From: Narthecium ossifragum
Taxonomy: Eukaryota > Streptophyta > Magnoliopsida > Dioscoreales > Nartheciaceae
Direction of reading: 5' to 3'
Length of the DNA: 64,000 bases
Assembly (NCBI GenBank): GCA_963920575.1
Contig: OY986973.1
Coordinates: forward strand, 16,292,062 to 16,356,061
The position numbers and the translations under genes were made by a program. Position 1 is the first letter of the stretch, and every line of letters begins with the position of its first letter. Positions 10,241 through 22,585 of the stretch are shown here, piece by piece. The notes under the pieces are model-generated. The model searched no databases. It was not told where the DNA came from and was given only the letters and a program-made list of their open reading frames with translations.

Positions 10241-11404
10241 CTAATTGGTGGCCGGTCCGTATTGGAGTACTTCGTTTTCTTCCATATGATGTGTCCATCC
10301 GAGTTCGTCCACGCTAAAAGATGTGATTACCTCGCATAGTTGGCGTGCTTTCTCCTCATCCTTCATAAGTAACTGCAGAATGAAAGAATCAAAATTAGGC
10401 TTGGTTTTAGCCTCCTTAAGTAAGTCCAAAATCTCTGCCATAGAAAGTTGAGTAGAAACATGTGCATTTTCAGCATCAGAGGCATGAACATGTGCATTAC
10501 TAACATTGGAATCATGAGTATACGCATAGTAAATGTCAGTATCATGAACATGCGTATGAGCGCTAAAATCATGTACATATGCATCACACATACTAGAATC
10601 AATAGCATGTGCATCAATAGGACTAGAATTTTGAACATGCACACTAGCACTACAGTCATGAGCATATGCATCATCAACATGAACATCTTGAGCATGTGCA
10701 CCATAAGCATTAAAATCATGGATGTATGCATCACAAGCACTAAAGTCATCGACACATGCATCATACGTGTTAGGCTCATCAACATCCACATCATGGGGAG
10801 TAGCAACATAAGTATCATGCACATAATCATCATAAGCACTAGCATAAGAGTAGAAAGGCTCATTGTGTTGCAGATAGCTATTGGACATTGAGGCGACATT
10901 GGGATGCTTGTAGAATTTGGTAGTGATATGGCCATGATAATCATCCCAACGCTCCAGAACTGTCTGTGTAAGATTTGTCTCAACAAGCTCATTCAAGTGC
11001 TTCATAGCTTCATCAGGATCAATCTACAAAAACTCACCTTTGCATCTTGTTTCAAGAATTTGACGTTCATGCTCAGTTAATCCATAGTAAAAATAGCTAA
11101 CTAAACGCCAATTAGGATAACCATGTTGAGGGCATGAAACTATTAAACTTTTAAATCGCTGCCATGCATCACATAATGTCTCATCATCCTTTTGTGCAAA
11201 GGATGAAATCTTTCTTTTCAATGCGTTAATCATATAAGTAAGAAGATACTCATTGACAGAAACATGATTCGTTCTATTCTCCAAGCTCAATTCGTATATA
11301 CTTTTCTTACGAACTGTTGTTTTACACATTCCATCTCTCGACTTCATAGAACATGATCTCAAATAGTCTTGATATAATTCATTTTCCATCCTCTTTTTTT
11401 TCAA
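10241..11404 (-). pseudogene. G1 gag with repeat-encoded Asp/His-rich insert
   Basis: The first 126 codons (11404-11024) include the gag core (N-A-L-K-R-K-I-S-S-F, then D-E-T-L-C-D-A-W-Q-R-F-K, C-P-Q-H-G-Y and Y-Y-G-L-T). A TAG at 11024-11026 then interrupts the frame; the next codons read on in the same frame (I-D-P-D-E-A) into a 254-codon segment, 11005-10241. About 130 residues of that segment are an imperfect repeat built on H-D-x-x-A-x-D-A-Y-x-H-D, encoded by a degenerate minisatellite (about 10440-10830). Such an insert is not usual in Athila gag. The N-terminal part looks degenerate. A single stop suggests recent loss or read-through; no activity is implied. Confidence 0.7.
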
Positions 11405-11601
11405 TTATTTTAATTTTTTTTTTTGGTCAGTTTTTTTTTCACCAAGTAAAAATAAAACGAAAATTCAAAACAAAACTAAAAAGAAAATAAAGAAAACTAA
11501 GGAAAAAGAAATAAAAATCCAAAGAAAAGGGAACAAAGTTACCGCCTTCGATGTCTTCGATCATCGTGATCTGATAATTCTGGCGCTTTTCTGAATCGTC
11601 T

Positions 11602-11618
11602 CCCCGGCAACGGCGCCA
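11602..11618 (-). other. G1 primer-binding site (tRNA-Asp)
   Basis: Minus strand TGGCGCCGTTGCCGGGG, complementary to the 3' end of plant tRNA-Asp, 5 nt inside the LTR end. This primer choice is typical of Athila elements. The same 17 bases occur in G0 and G2. Confidence 0.93.
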
Positions 11619-11623
11619 ATTTT

Positions 11624-13324
11624 TGATGTAGCTCAAATGTGTCACGCACAGCGGTCGCGGTGCAGTACAGCATAAGAGAGGTCGAACCCACAGAGAGACA
11701 GACAGAAAATATCCAAAACGCAAATAAAAATGAATTGAAGACAAACAAGAACTTGAGAAGTAACTACATTAGATCAAAGGATTTAATGAGAATGTAAGGT
11801 TAACTAGAGATATCAGGATTTTGATAAGGCTAGGCTTCAGGAATCACTTCACTCGTATTTAGGTTCTTCTCTTCTCAATGGTTCAAATGAAACTCAGTTA
11901 AGGGATTCACATCCCAATCACCTTAACCGGGAGATATGGAATTATAAACCTAACAAAATATATAGATGTCTCTTCCTACAATTGATTCTTCCTTATTATA
12001 ATTCTAACTTCATCCAATCCTAACTTAAGAATATATGATATCGGCTGTCACTACAGGCAACATATAGCAAAAGTTCATTGGGACAAAGCCCTACCTCTAT
12101 CTAACCGGATCTCTAAGAATACACAATACCAACTCTCACAATCGGCAATGCATAGCAAAGATTTCACGGGATAGAGCCCCAACCTTGTCTTACTAGATCG
12201 CTAAGAATACACAATACCAGTTGTCACTACGGGCAATGCATAGCAAAGGTCTCGTGACACTCGGTAGGAGAGTCAAAAGAGATAACTATGGGATTATAAG
12301 ATCATGAAAGAAGCATGACTGGATTCATAATATTAATCATCCACATAGAGATCTATAATCTGAAAATAAACTTTGAAGATTCAATACATAGAAAAGAGTT
12401 TAACAATAAAGTTTAAAACATGAACCATCGTTGGAGAAGAAACCCTAATCCTCGCTAGGTCATCCGTCCGCCATGCCCGCTAATTACTCGGCCATGGATG
12501 GAGATTTCTTCATCTTCCTCCTTTGCTTTTCTCCCCTCCAAAGCTCTGTAGAAAACCCCCTTTGGACCTCCTCAATTTCGGATTAAATAAGCATATATAT
12601 AGGGGAACCCCGAAATTAGGGTTTTAGTTGAGTTGGACTCGGATTTCCTGAAGGCAGCCCTATTCCGGTCACAACTAGATCCAATCCAGCTGGAATTTAG
12701 AAACTTGTTCAACAAGAAAGTTGTGTATTTGGAAGTCTTCAACCAGATACCAAAATTTCGCAATATTCTAAGTTATATAGAATATTTGACGAATATTCTC
12801 CTCAGCTTCGACAGAACAGTTTTCCAGCTTTGGTAACTTTATATATTCTTCCAATCTGCTATCACACCGTCCAGATCCTCACAAAGTGTGTGACATAAAA
12901 GTTGTAGATCTCTGAACCTTCTATCACGTATTCAAATTTTAGAATATTTGGACTTCCAGAGAATATGTTATGAATATTTTCCTACCAGCGCATCAAATCA
13001 ATCTTCTTCTTCCGTAACTGCTTTGTCTGCATCTCTCGTACACAAAATAGCATATCTTCCTCTAGGAAACTCCAAATCGCGAACCGTAAAATTCTCCTGA
13101 AACTAGACTTCAAGAGCTTTCTAACCATATATGGCACATCAGCTGGTTCTTCATGAACATGTACAGTTTTGGCGTTAAAGACCCATCTTTGCTTCAATTT
13201 CGTGCATAATACAAATAACTTTGTGAAGCAACATATACGAATGAAATCATCTATATTAATCATGAAAACTAAGCGAATAGGCTGCTTTTAGTCATGTTCA
13301 GAGTGCACTTTCATGCACTCATCA
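11624..13324 (-). repeat. G1 5' LTR (1701 bp)
   Basis: Starts TGATGAGTGCATG (13324) and ends GCTACATCA (11624). Its middle part (about 12480-12960) resembles the D family (AACCCCGAAATTAGGG, GTTGGACTCGG, CCGGTCACAAC), while both ends match Athila family A. Unlike the other A LTRs it has no palindrome array. A candidate TATA box on the minus strand, TATATATA, lies at 12593-12602. Confidence 0.9.
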
Positions 13325-13974
13325 GCTCTCCCTCTCTTGATCTCTTCCGAGCTCTCCCCCCATCCGGAGATCCATTCCCCCTGACGAGAGCCCAACACCA
13401 TGAGCCTCCTTCCTCGACCTCGTGGCCGGCCGCTCGCCGTCCGCCCGCGGCCCGCCCTCGTCGCCATCCTTATGCCGCCCGTGCTCGTCACCTTCCGCCG
13501 GAAGCACACAGATCCTCCTACGTCCTTTCATTGGTATGAATTCAAAAATCTACAGTCTTTATTGGATTTTTTCACCTTTGGTTTTGTGGGTGTTGTATCT
13601 CAAATGTTGCAATTTTTATGTGGTTTTGCTTAATTTCCCTAAGCACACAGATCCTCTTACTTCCAACTTCCTTTCATTGGATTTTATCGCCTTTGCTTAA
13701 TTCGAAAATCTACGGTCTCCATTGGATTTTTTCCTTGTTTGCTACAAAAACTTGTGGGGTTTTGCTTAATTTCTCACTGTGGATCAATTAGCATCTAAGA
13801 TTTATTTTTCTATGAAATCTTGTGGTTTATGCTGTGTTAAATTGATGGATTTGATTGTTTCACTATTTGGGTGTATAATGTGGCTCCGCCGTTCTGGTCC
13901 TTATGTTATCGTAACACATAATGGTTTGTGGAAAAAATTGGATTTTTGTGAGCTTTGTTTAAGTGCTTGCTTGT
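13325..13974 (+). other. Presumed hAT leader exon and start of intron 1
   Basis: GC-rich, leader-like DNA up to 13533 is followed by TTG/GTATGAATTC, a good donor site, then AT-rich intron-like DNA. The matching acceptor is TTTATTAAATTTGCAG/TTGCT at 26967-26968, just before the transposase ATG. A short ORF from 13400 may be incidental. Assignment to the hAT rests on position: removing solo LTR E joins it directly to the DNA in front of the transposase exon. Confidence 0.45.
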
Positions 13975-14254
13975 TGACGAGAATGTACAATGTCATATTT
14001 TTATCCCGCAATGTCTAGTCTTCTGTATTTATTTGGTACCTAAATATACTCATTACTCTTATATTTTGGTTTAGAATGCAATTGGAGATCTTGAGTGTGA
14101 AACAAAGCCAAATGGATAATTCTAGACAGTTTTGACAGCAGTTCAAAATCTGAGTATAACTCTTCCATCCAAGCTCTGATTGCAATGATTCAAGATGCTA
14201 TAGAAAACTAAGGAAGATCTCTACAACTTTCATGTTATACATTTTGAGAGATTC

Positions 14255-16662
14255 TGTCACACCCCGACCCAGAAAACTCATCCTGGACGGGGCGTGAGGG
14301 TTCCTATCACTACTCATCTTCAATCGGCGCGATACAAAGCGAAAAAGACGGATAAATTAAACAATTGTATTCCAGAGGTGAACAGATATTCAATTCATAT
14401 ACATCAAGTTGTACTATTCAATATTTGATACAAAAGTCCTCCAAGGTACAGATATAATACAAGATCCCAAAAGTCCCCAAAACTTTACAACATATACATA
14501 TATATCAAAAGGGTACAACAGTTAATCCTCCAGCAACCTCAAGCACCTCTGGATGTACTCGCGCCGCCAAAGGCCGATCCCGCCGGCTCCACAGACGAAG
14601 AACTGCCGCCTGCACCTGCAAACGCAGCCCGGGTAGGAGTGAGCGATAAGGTCAGTAGGGTTCTACTCTATGGCACAATGAAAGGAGGAAAACAATAACA
14701 GTATTGTCTCCCAGCCTAAGTCTAACGGATGCCACGGGTCCCATAACCCATCGATGTCCCAAGGGCTCCTGTCATGAACCTCTCTCTTGGACACATTACC
14801 AAGATCACTCTAAGCACTGACAGGGGAACAGTACCATGCAGGATCACCCTTACCCAGTAGGGATACCACTGCCTGGGGACCATTTCGGGAACACATCGAT
14901 TGCATCCTTAGTACTTGGCCACGGGAGACAACATGACCTCTAAACCTCAAATACTGATCAGAGTCAACTATCGCAAATCCTCAATACATGAGACTTGATT
15001 ATACAATCCCATCCTACTCCTGACTACCCATCCACGGTCTAAGGCTAGATCCGAGCTACCCGAGAGCCTCGGATCGGCGACCCAAACTATCGCCCGCCTA
15101 ACCTCAAATGCATCTAATGCATACAATGCATGAGCCTATGCAAACATCTACCCTAGATGTCTCTATATGCCATAGCAGCATTTATAAGTCTAACAGATAT
15201 ACAATTGCCCTCGGCACTCGCCGGCAAGAGGCTAAGGTTCCACAATTTCACATTAGCTAGCACTCATAGCCGGCTAATGGTTAAGCAATCCAATAAGCAT
15301 TTAACTACAATCAAACAAGTATTAAATACAATCCACAACCAAAGATTTGCCCAAAACGGAGATTACTCGAATCGATCCTCAAACTCGATAGAAATCATTT
15401 GAAAACTTCATAAAGTCCACGTACATACTTCCCAACATGTTTAAATACTAACCACAAATCAAATCCATCCAAGAAAGGCCAGAAAACCAAGTCCAAGGGC
15501 CCATGGACCATGTCACGGTCGATCCGGCGATCGACCGTGGGGCCACGGACGATGTCACGGTCGATCCGGCGATCGACCGTGTTGCCAAAATGAGGAAAAC
15601 CACCTGGGCGACGGTCGATCGGCCCATCGACCGTAGGGAGCCCAAAACGAGACGGAGCCTCACGGACGATGCGACGGTCGATCCGACGGTCGACTGTGAG
15701 GCGGGATGAAAAAGAGAGAAAACCCACGGTCGATCGATCCATCGACCGTGGGAGGCCAAAATCCCGACAGAGCCCGACGGTCGACCGTCAGGCCCCGAAA
15801 GAGCGTATCAACGCTTGACGGTCGATGCACCGATTGACCGTCGAGCCTTAGCAACAGTTCATCAGAACAGTGCCGGAAATCCAATTTCTTGGATTTCAAG
15901 GATCAAATCTAGTTGGAAAACAATGAAACTTTGCAAACATGTGTAATTAACGTTGAGGAATCCAATGGTGCAAAGAAATTATATTTTTGACGGTTAAATC
16001 ACCAATTTAGGTCAAAACGGACGAAAACTGATAAACGGCGACAATACAAGATCCAATCGATAAAATACGGAAATCGCGAGGTAGGATTACTTCAAATCAT
16101 TCATATTACATGCACAAGGAGCTACAAAGCATTCTAACATGTATTCCTACAGTGAAAGTACAATAAACCTTTCCTAGGAGAACCCGATCCTAAGATCGAG
16201 GTAGAAACACCTACTTGATGAAATAGGGCAGCTCCTCCACGCATCCCTCAACTCCGATCGCCGGAAGCCGCTCCTCGAAATCCACACTCCGATGCCCTAG
16301 CACCCAGCCGCAGGAGAGAGAGAGAAGAAAGAGAACGGCAGGAGAAGGAAAAGAAGGAAAGAAAGAGAAGGAACGAGCTTAAATAGAAATCTGGAATCAA
16401 TCACAGCCGTCCGATTCGATCTCTCCCGATCGAGCTCCGATCTTCCGATCGGAAGCGCCCTAAAGGTTCTAATCAAACACATGCATCAATCAAAGGCCAT
16501 GTGTGCAACTGGCCACCAGGGAGCATATTTACCAAAATGCCACAGGGGTCAAAAACAGCGATGCGATCAACCGATCGCATCCCAAGGCCAACCGAGCCAA
16601 ACCACAAACCCAGACCCTCGACCTAAGCTGGTCGGACCAGGTTGGAGGTACGGGTCCTCACA
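14255..16662 (-). repeat. Element C 3' LTR
   Basis: 2408 bp, closely similar to 22586-24968. It carries a palindrome/hairpin array at 15514-15842 and splice-like modules: donor near 16205-16220 (AAGTAGGTGTTTCTACC) and acceptor TGCGTTTGCAG ending at 14616. The left LTR has one more tandem hairpin unit than the right one (the repeated unit at 15514-15539 and 15556-15581). Confidence 0.9.
15514..15842. repeat. Hairpin array, core ACGGTCGATC...GATCGACCGT, in C 3' LTR
   Basis: Seven dyads. The first two are perfect: 11-bp arms 15514-15524/15529-15539 and 15556-15566/15571-15581, each with the loop CGGC and 42 bp apart. Others start at about 15611, 15674, 15726, 15777 and 15828 and are near-perfect. 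In the element's own sense they lie downstream of the promoter, within the putative LTR intron, so they would be transcribed. Confidence 0.9.
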
Positions 16663-18899
16663 ACCTATTACCCTTAAAGAAATTTTGTCCCGAAATTCAA
16701 GGGTAGGGCCGGAAAAGAAGAACCAACTAGTCCTAGTGGCACAAACGCCAACACAAAGGAAACTACCTGTTGGGTCAAACAGTCGGGGAAGTCCTGGCAC
16801 ACGCGATCCCCCTGCTCCCGCGTCAAGCCCTCTGCACTGCCATTCCTCTGTCTGATCATCACCAACAGTACCGATCTGCATCTTAGCATCTGATCTCGTT
16901 TGCCCACAATCTGCACTGACTGCTCTATGTAGGCGACGTCCTCCTCGACTACGATATCGTCGTGTCTGATCATGTGGGACGGATACTGACTGTACTTCCT
17001 CAACACCGAACATGTGGCGGTAGGACACGCAACTGACAAGTGTGTAACTAGATCCGATTTGTAAGCAAACCCTCTGTCGCCAACTGCGAGCTCTAACGGC
17101 TGTTACCTCTGATCTGACCTGCACTGACCTCTCTACCTCAAAAGGTGCAACGCCGGTGCTAAGCCGTCAACTGTGGAAGTAAGCAAGCTCCGCCATGAGG
17201 ATGTGCTCTCGCCATCTGACATCTGCATCATCAATACGTGCTCTAAGCACGTCACCATGGATCTGAATGGTCCTCTCTGACCGTCTGTCCATCTGTACCG
17301 CGAGATGCTGAGTTGGAAGTCAACGCAGTGATCATCGGCTCCTAAGTGCTGTACTGGAATCTGTTTGTGATCCTGGAATCATGTCCTGAAGTGATGAAAA
17401 CTGAAGCATCCCGCCATCTGATCACCTCTCTAACATACAGACTGCTATGTGGCACATATACTCATCTCATATGGTAGATGTGCTGACCTGACCTCTGCAT
17501 CTAGTCTCTGGATCTGACCTCTGAATCTGATCCTGAATTTGATCTCTGCATCTGATCCTGAATCTGATCTCTGTACCTGATCTCTGAATATGATCTCTGC
17601 ATCTGATCCTGAATCTGATCTCTACATCTGATCCTGAATCTGATCTCTACATCTGATCCTGAATCTGATCTCTCCATCTGATTCTGAATCTGATCTCTGC
17701 ATCTGATGCCAACCAGGCTGATGACGAAATCCACGATATACCTCCATGCCTCCTGAATGAACAGCAATAGGAGAGGAGTGGATCTCACGTAGGGTATCCT
17801 CGTGCAACTCTGGATCTGCTACTCCACCTCTGGGGTTCTACCAACTGTCTGCTAAAGCCGTCAGGAATCTCTATAGGCTTGATGTCATCGTGGTTTCGGT
17901 GCAGACTCTTAGAGTAGGGCTGCCTCGGCCTCCACCTAATCTGGCCTCTGCTCTCTGCCAACTCCGACTGATCCTCTGCACGAAGGAACTTTCAGGAACA
18001 CTCTACCAGGAACTAAGAACTCCAAAGATCATCGCCTCTGACCTGAGTAGCTCTCTCGTCTACTCTATGCTGATCTCCCTGAGGATTGCCTGATGACGTC
18101 TGGGATGGTGGATGATGCCTCAACAACCTCGGTTGAGCAATCGGATGAACGACATGAACTGTCGTGCTACGCCTAGAATGCCACTTCATCCGTCTGGACT
18201 GATGGCTACTAGAATAGGCAAACTCTGGCAGTGGGACGTACTCGACCCAGCTGCCTCCTGTAATCTGGTGATGACGTCCGCCATGGTGTGCTTCCGCTCC
18301 CACTCTGACACAGTAAGGAAGGCTGGAATAGATCTGCCGGATCCGCAACACTACTAACGAAGCACAGCTTGCGATCTGCTGACGCTGTCCAGCTCTCAGT
18401 CACGTGCTCGGTACCAACCGCAGAACGGATCTCCAGGAGCTCCGGATACATACCCTGGGCCTATATCACTCTGGTCGGGAGAGCTGGGATGTCGTAAACA
18501 CCAAATGGGAAGTCATCTGGAATCTGATCCTCGAAACCCGATCCAACTGACTGTCTGTTTCCGCTGAGCTGACAATCCGCCAAATCTGCTCTAGCCTCTC
18601 TAACAACTGCTGGTGGCTATTACCCTTAAAGGCACTGACGCAGTGACTTTAAGGCAAAAGCTTCGGTCTCCTAGCCACTCTGGTCAACGGTCCCGCGGTC
18701 TTGGAGATGCCTCTACTGAACCTCGAACACCATCTTCGACCTCTGTTGTCGCACATCTTTGTTGAGCCCGGCGGAATCAATTGATCTGCCTACCGCTGAG
18801 ACTACCCGTCCGTCGAACCTGCCTCTGAAGACCAAGACCTAGCGCTGGGAGCCAAATAACGCCGATACACCCTCGGCAGCTGCGATGCGAACGCCAAAT
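16663..18899 (-). other. Element C internal DNA, decayed 3' part of pol
   Basis: Expected to hold RNase H and integrase by position. Apart from the pol terminus near 16670-16710 and the CTGATC repeats, no domain can be read on the minus strand, where stops are frequent. ORFs of 60-185 codons in this stretch lack any recognisable motif. Confidence 0.55.
17490..17712. repeat. Tandem repeat of CTGATC units in element C
   Basis: About 220 bp made of variants of ATCTGATCTCTGAATCTGATCCTG, a 12-bp half-unit and a 24-bp unit. It produces a repetitive minus-strand ORF (R-D-Q-I-Q-D-Q-M-Q type) that I do not regard as a gene. Confidence 0.85.
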
Positions 18900-19125
18900 A
18901 TCGCTACTGCTCCTCCTCAACGAGCCAGTAGATATGATGTCGACGACGTCACTGCAACTGATCAGGACACGGCCTGAAGATCCTCTACATCAAATCTGTG
19001 AAGGTTGCTGGTGCGTTCGTCAGACCAAACGAAATCACTGTGAACTCGTACAGTCCGTACCTCGTACGGAAGGCTGTCTCTGGGATGTCGCAATCCCGAA
19101 TCCTCAGCTGGTGTAGCCGATGTGA
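18900..19125 (-). pseudogene. Element C reverse transcriptase remnant
   Basis: On the minus strand the frame from 19117 reads [18 protein letters not shown], then [11 protein letters not shown] (19032-18988), the central RT motifs of Ty3/gypsy elements. Soon afterwards stops replace the expected catalytic Y/F-x-D-D region. The wording matches Tekay/CRM-type RT better than Athila. The rest of pol is too decayed to place. Solo LTR D (19541-20981) sits just upstream and separates this from the gag side. Confidence 0.8.
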
Positions 19126-19540
19126 AGGTCAAACTCTGGAGGAGTCGACGAGTCTCTCAACTGCTAATCCATCATCGTTACACTGCAGCGGGCGCATACT
19201 CTGTACTGCAACACTGTCCAGCTTCCTGACGCCTATGCATCCCTGATGCGAACAATCCATAATGAGAACCGAAACACACTCTAAGGCAACAAACCTGGGC
19301 GAACGGAGTCCCGAGCTACTGACTCGACCGACAGAGTCCTCGACTCTCCAAACGCTGCTAGCATCCACGTGCGAATCCGCAACGCTCAAAACCGCCCCAA
19401 AGGAACCTCACACTCGAACACGGTGTCCCGCGAAGGCGACAATCAGAAAGCTCTTCAGACAGGACAGCTGCACAAACAACAACAACAACACGAGGGGAAG
19501 CTGCTCTCCAGAGCACCCTCGAAAACAACGGGGAGGAAGT

Positions 19541-20981
19541 TGATGAGTCACTAAATATTCGTAATTAGACCCCTTAATTTACCTTTGTTAGGCCTAGAGT
19601 ATTTGTATTTGATAGTTTGTTAGTTGATTTCAGGTTTAATCATGCTTTGAGAAGAAATGCAAGAAATTCGGTTAATATGCTGAAATACACTGCTCTGTCG
19701 ACTGTTAGCACAATATTCACCAGAAATTATTCTTATGTCCAAATATTCTGAAATTTGAATGACATCTGGAACATATCAAGACGTACAACTTTCATGTTGG
19801 ACACTTTTGGAGATTCCTGATGGATTGATAGCAGTTTAGAAGAAGATGAAGATATTTAGCTGCTGGAAGACTGGTCCGTTGACGCCGGGGAGAATATTCG
19901 CCAAATATTCTAGATAAGTCAAAATATTGCAAACTCTTTGGGAGAGGACAGAAGATTTCCAAATCTATAACTTTTGTGTTGGACTCATTCTCAAATTCCG
20001 AACCGGTTGAGCCCAGTCGCGATTGGAAGAAGCTGTCAGGGTTGAACCAGGAATTCCGAGTTGTACTAGAGGTCCAACTCAACTTAGCTATAACCCTAAT
20101 TCCGGGATTAAGGGTTATTATTATAAAAAGGGGTTATTCGAGCAAAACTTCTCATCTTTTTGTCAATCTTTGGAGGAGGAAGAAGAAGAAGGAGAGGATG
20201 TGGATGGTGACAGCTTCCTATTCCAACCCAATGGCTTTCATCCAAAAGATGAGTTGCTAGTTATTGTACTTAGGATTATTCATGAAACCCTAGCATAGTT
20301 TTCTATCTTCTTTGGTTTGAATCTTGTACTCTTCTCAAGACATGATCCTATGAATTTGCTTTTTATTGTTAATAGAGTTGAGGGAACAGAGTTCCTTGAC
20401 GTATTTTCAGTCCTACATGATTTCTGTGATTGATTGTAGAGATTCATAGGATGGTTTTCATGTGGTTTTTGGTTTACCTTTGAGATAGTCTATGCTACGT
20501 GAAGATAAGTCATGCTAAGGTCATTAGGAGTAGAATAATTTAATGTAATCGTAGGACCAAAGATGATTTATGCTAAACAAAGATAGATTATGCCGTTGGA
20601 AACATAAACCTTATTTTAGGAATTCATGTAAGCTTAAGAAGCTGTGGATTCGTAATGTTTAGAGAAGGGAACAAGAGGATAACTAGAGAAGATTGAAGGT
20701 GAAACTAGGGCGGATTGAATAATTCCTAAGTCACTTAACCATTGATTCAAATTGATCAACCTCTTATTTATTTTCTTCATTAGTTTAATCTATTCTATCT
20801 TTGATTCTTTTCCTTAGTTTTAGGGTTTTGAGAATTGATTTTGATTTCCAACGTTTTCCCTGTGGATCGACTCCCGACTTCACCGCTATTTCTACTTAGT
20901 AGTTTAGTGATTGAATAAGGATATAAATTTAATATTTGATTGAGTTTACAACGTTTTAACGACGACGTTTGTGAGCGATCA
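19541..20981 (+). mobile_element. Solo LTR, family D (Athila-like), complete
   Basis: 1441 bp, starting TGATGAGTCACTAAATATTCG-like sequence and ending GAGCGATCA. The TSD is GAAGT at 19536-19540 and 20982-20986. A TATA-like ATTATAAAAAGG stands at 20119-20130. Near the end it has the CCCTGTGGATCGACTCCCGAC motif region typical of Athila LTRs (20858-20880). Fragments of the same family are at 4793-5843 and 63484-63847. It has no palindrome array. Confidence 0.92.
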
Positions 20982-20986
20982 GAAGT

Positions 20987-22570
20987 TCACCACAAGCCGG
21001 TGAACAAACCCCAGCTCTCAACAAGCAGAAGGATCGCCAAACCGCGATCTTCAACGAGAGTGAAACAACGCCGCTAGGTGTACCCAAGACACCTTCCCAC
21101 AGCCAAAGAAGCACAACCCGGTGCGCAACCAGCCGACGCAACCGAGGAAGCCGTCGAATCCCAACGTGTACCACACGTGGGCGACGGACACCTAGAGGTC
21201 ACCAACCTCTAGTAAATGCCCCGACAAGAGCAACCAACCCGAGCTCTTGTCCCAATCAGTGGCTACACCCAAAGCCACGCCCGACTCCAGTCCCAAGCCG
21301 GTACGGCTACACAGGGACGAGTCACAAGGGGGGAAACACCCAGCACCACAAGAAAACCACGAGCCGCAAGACACTCCAAAAGCTGAAGGCTGAAGCTGAA
21401 AGCTGAAAGTTGAAGCTGGCGGCTCTGAAACTGGCTGCTGCTGAAGCTGCTACCTCCTCTGGAGTGCGCGAACCGCTGGCTAGAACGATCACCGCCTCAT
21501 CTCCAGCAAGCTTCTATCTGGAATCTGAATTCCTGCTTCTGCCCCAGGTACCTGCCCCAACTGAGGCAACAATCCACCGCTCTGGCCCACATCATGCGTC
21601 ACGGCTGACTGCTTTGCGGTAAGCGCCCAGCGCCCCTCGCAACCAGCACCGTCGGCGAAAAGACCCAAAACGGCTAGCATTAGAGCACCCGGTGGAATAC
21701 CTCTCAGTATGGCGCCCCAGGCTACCTCTCAAAGGAACGGCACGACGCTGCTGCTGCCACGGCTGTCGCTGATGCTGAAACCACCGCCTCTGCCAACGGC
21801 CGACCCGCCGTTCCCCAGAAGCAGGAACAACAACCCCGAAACTCACCACGACCACCGGCCAACTGCCCGGTGTCAACCCTCAAGTCACCTGTCTCAGTAG
21901 CTAGTACACAGTCCAGGGTGCACCCTGCTGTCGCGCTAGCCTACCGAGCTAGATAAACCAGCCAACCCACGTGTCGCCACGTGGTGCGAGTACCCAGAAC
22001 CAGAGGAGAGTACTCCCAACTGCACCACCCTCCAAGGGTGGGTGCCAGAGAACAGTACGCGAACTACTCTCAACACACAACCAACAGTGTCCCTAGTGGC
22101 CCCGACAAGCGCCACTACGAATCGCTTCCTGGGAAGGCAAGAAAACAACAGCTTCCCAAGCAAGCGATCCTCCAGGATGTCCAAAACATTCGGGATCCGG
22201 GTCACCTCCTTCAATCAGTCCTCTACTATCGAAGGATCTCCAACACCGTCTCTGAACCCTAGCAGGTTCACCTCTCGAGATTTTGAAAGTACAAAGACGA
22301 CACACGTCCAGTTCCGTACTCGCTCATCTCCAGCACGAGGGGAGATACTGTCAGGCGAGGGAACAAACGACACCAGTTCACATGCACATCTCCCCCTGAG
22401 ACGTCATGACGCAACTGGGAAGCAACAAAACACAACAACAAACAAAAAGATAAGCACATCACACACAATCGCAACCAGACATGCAAGGATGTTCTAGACC
22501 TAGAACTATCCCATTCCACACTCAAAAACCTTAACCGCAAACCTAATCCTATCCCTGGGACCTACAGCCT
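20987..22570 (-). other. Element C internal DNA, gag side, decayed
   Basis: Lies between solo LTR D and the primer site, so it should hold leader, gag and protease. Frames on the minus strand are broken and no zinc knuckle or protease motif can be read. GC content is higher than in neighbouring Athila DNA. Confidence 0.5.
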
Positions 22571-22583
22571 GCTCTGAGACCAA
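22571..22583 (-). other. Element C primer-binding site
   Basis: Minus strand TTGGTCTCAGAGC, two bases inside the 5' LTR end. It differs by one base from the common plant initiator-Met primer site TGGTATCAGAGC. Confidence 0.8.
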
Positions 22584-22585
22584 GT

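Larger units (their letters stand above)
5844..13324 (-). mobile_element. Defective Athila LTR retrotransposon G1
   Basis: Layout in minus-strand reading: 5' LTR (13324 to 11624), tRNA-Asp primer site, gag with an in-frame stop and a repeat-encoded insert, an unassigned segment, integrase, about 1.1 kb of non-coding DNA, polypurine tract, and a 3' LTR cut short at 5844. Protease, reverse transcriptase and RNase H are deleted. The right flank is the hAT transposon; the left flank is the D-family LTR fragment, so no TSD can be checked. It cannot be autonomous. Confidence 0.85.

Noticed and set aside
10363..10992. 209-codon Met-rich minus-strand ORF and 147-codon plus-strand ORF
   Set aside because: Both are other-frame readings of the gag minisatellite.
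13400..13633. 77-codon ORF as a host gene
   Set aside because: Arg/Pro-rich, crosses the likely splice donor at 13533/13534; more likely leader sequence.
16481..17124. ORFs of 120-185 codons next to the C 3' LTR
   Set aside because: They cross the LTR boundary and have no motif; only the short pol terminus on the minus strand is meaningful.
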